The notes under the pieces are model-generated. The model was not told where the DNA came from. It saw only the letters and a list, made by a program, of their open reading frames with translations, and searched no databases. Below, one piece after another: positions 5,153 through 5,822 of a DNA stretch of 5,822 nt (positions within the stretch are counted from its first letter, which is position 1; each line of letters starts with the position of its first letter). The stretch comes from Desulfurococcaceae archaeon (GTDB lineage Archaea; Thermoproteota; Thermoprotei_A; Sulfolobales; Desulfurococcaceae). A program made the position numbers and the translations under genes. The DNA lies in contig JAJHQY010000034.1 of the NCBI GenBank assembly GCA_020833085.1, positions 1-5,822 on the forward strand. The letters run 5' to 3'.

Positions 5153-5344
5153 GGGTGCGCCGGGCTATCCCCTGGCCCATAAGTGTACAGACTACAGGTA
5201 ACCTGACACGTGTGTAACCTGGTACCGTAATGGTGCCTGACTCGGTTATCCCGAGCCAGGCGCCACTACGGTACTCGGCTACACGCGTGCCAGGCTACCT
5301 GGTGTCTGTACACTTATGGGCCGGGTCTGGGCCCCGGCGCACCC
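5153..5344. repeat. 192-bp near-perfect palindrome; candidate long-hairpin RNA or cruciform
   Basis: The two halves are inverted copies that fold into one rod with the loop TTATC (5246-5250). The outer stem is 12 bp perfect (5153-5164 with 5333-5344); an internal loop of 9 x 10 nt follows; next is a 19-bp perfect stem (5174-5192 with 5304-5322), a 2 x 2 mismatch, then a 51-position stem (5195-5245 with 5251-5301) with 45 pairs. Non-pairs in a plus-strand RNA are five A-C and one U-C, with three G-U wobbles; in a minus-strand RNA the five A-C become G-U, so that RNA would fold slightly better. It contains no ORF and no flanking target duplication that I can see. It lies between convergent genes. 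It could be a structured non-coding RNA, a fold-back mobile element, or a protein-bound cruciform. I recognise no known family. Confidence 0.9.
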
Positions 5345-5349
5345 ACTTA

Positions 5350-5370
5350 CTACTTTCTGTGGAGAAGTAG
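5350..5370. repeat. Small hairpin next to the large palindrome
   Basis: CTACTT (5350-5355) and AAGTAG (5365-5370) can form a 6-bp stem with a 9-nt loop, 5 nt outside the right end of the large palindrome. On the minus strand it would sit at or near the 5' end of a transcript from the TATA box at 5387-5393. It is short enough to be chance. Confidence 0.3.
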
Positions 5371-5386
5371 TTAAAGGTGCTGTTTT

Positions 5387-5393
5387 GTATATA
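5387..5393 (-). promoter_or_regulatory. TATA-like box pointing into the palindrome (minus strand)
   Basis: The minus strand reads CCTATATAC here. A start about 25 nt downstream would be near 5365, about 20 nt before the palindrome. Its distance from the palindrome end (about 46 bp from the box centre) mirrors that of the plus-strand box on the other side. After the palindrome the minus strand continues into a C/T-rich tract (5155-5137), a weak terminator at best. Confidence 0.3.
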
Positions 5394-5434
5394 GGTTAAT
5401 TTCCCGTTTGAAGGGGGCTGTTTGTTTTTGCGCA

Positions 5435-5822
5435 CTACTTGTTCGAGTAATACAGTTCATTTGGTGTAGAATGTATTACTTCGCACTGATCTCTTCGGCT
5501 CGTGGGCAGTGTAGTCGTGTAGGGTGTTACTATTAGTATTCCTCTGCGTTTAGCTTCAGCTTCTGCGGAGGGGTGTGTGTAGAGTCCAAATATGACTAGT
5601 ATGGGTGTTCTGGGGTCTTTAAGTTCTTCTAGTAGTTTAGTGGCCTTTTCGTGAAAGGCCTTTACGTCATTGCCGTGAACTCTGGATTTGACCTCGCCTA
5701 TTACTAGTACTTTGTTACCGCTCTTCTCGTCAAAGCCCTCCCCGAAGAGATCTACTTCGATAATTCTGCCGTCGTGCTCAAAGAACACTCTATTCAAGTT
5801 CTCTACTTTAACACTCATGTAC
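5435..5822 (-). CDS. PD-(D/E)XK nuclease-fold protein, probably cut at the window edge
   Basis: The visible part ends in a TAG at 5437-5435. Counting from the ATG at 5818 it has NRVFFEHDGRIIEVDLFGEG (9-28), VLVIGEVKSRVHGNDV (37-52), ILVIFGLYTHPSAEAEAKRR (73-92) and GILIVTPY (93-100). This matches the C-terminal nuclease-fold domain of archaeal and Aquificae proteins related to DUF3782 and often mislabelled 'chordopoxvirus fusion protein'. The likely active-site residues are D23 and the E42-x-K44 pair after a hydrophobic strand. Relatives carry an N-terminal coiled coil that is missing here, the frame is still open at the last base, and no ribosome site precedes ATG 5818, so the true start is probably outside the window. 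Whether it cuts DNA is not known. About 20 residues after the fold are family-atypical. It converges on the YkgJ-type gene with the palindrome in between. Confidence 0.8.
   Translation of the reverse strand, partial: YMSVKVENLNRVFFEHDGRIIEVDLFGEGFDEKSGNKVLVIGEVKSRVHGNDVKAFHEKATKLLEELKDPRTPILVIFGLYTHPSAEAEAKRRGILIVTPYTTTLPTSRRDQCEVIHSTPNELYYSNK

Noticed and set aside
5153..5344. The palindrome as an ordinary transposon or MITE
   Set aside because: No direct repeat is seen at its edges (left flank AGAGAACAAGG, right flank ACTTACTAC) and the pairing covers the whole element rather than only the ends. Not excluded until other copies are searched for.
5153..5344. The palindrome as a bidirectional intrinsic terminator
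   Set aside because: It is about ten times longer than such terminators, lacks a U-run directly after either end, and the YkgJ-type gene already has T6 at 5021-5026.
1..5822. CRISPR array
   Set aside because: No series of regularly spaced direct repeats is present; the frequent CTAGTAG/CTCTC words are scattered and follow codon use.

Overview
The window looks like chromosomal DNA of a thermophilic archaeon, most likely a crenarchaeote (Thermoproteota, Desulfurococcales-like). The reasons are the gene content (a TIGR00284-type dihydropteroate-synthase-like protein, two DUF131 membrane proteins, an archaeal PD-(D/E)XK protein of the type often mislabelled 'chordopoxvirus fusion protein'), many GTG/TTG starts behind GGTG/GGAGGT ribosome sites, archaeal TATA boxes about 25 nt before predicted transcript starts, and oligo-T rather than hairpin terminators. 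The species cannot be named from the sequence.

Layout, left to right. Positions 38-1921 hold two minus-strand genes: a 65-codon protein with two zinc knuckles, followed after 36-57 nt (depending on the start used) by an HD-domain nucleotide triphosphohydrolase with all SAMHD1-type catalytic residues. A short non-coding stretch (1934-2088) with nested inverted repeats and a TATA element separates them from the minus-strand dihydropteroate-synthase-like gene (2089-3603). Upstream of that is a two-gene minus-strand operon of tandem DUF131 membrane-protein paralogues (3711-4284). Positions 4285-4541 form a divergent promoter region with TATA boxes for both directions, a perfect 14-bp dyad and a possible 8-codon leader ORF. 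A plus-strand YkgJ-type CxxCxxxCC protein occupies 4542-5015. It converges on a minus-strand nuclease-fold gene (5435 to the right edge, probably cut).

The most striking element lies between those two convergent genes: a 192-bp near-perfect palindrome (5153-5344) that can fold into one long hairpin with a 5-nt loop. It has candidate TATA boxes about 45 bp outside each end. The differences between its arms are almost all transitions, most of them A or T in the left arm against G or C in the right-arm complement. I recognise no known RNA or transposon family in it. It is the best candidate here for something undescribed.

Functional links between the genes are weak. The HD protein (dNTP turnover), the pterin-synthase-like protein (C1-carrier pterin metabolism) and the DUF131 proteins (unknown) look like ordinary archaeal housekeeping or conserved hypothetical genes. 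There is no clear mobile element, CRISPR array, tRNA or rRNA.
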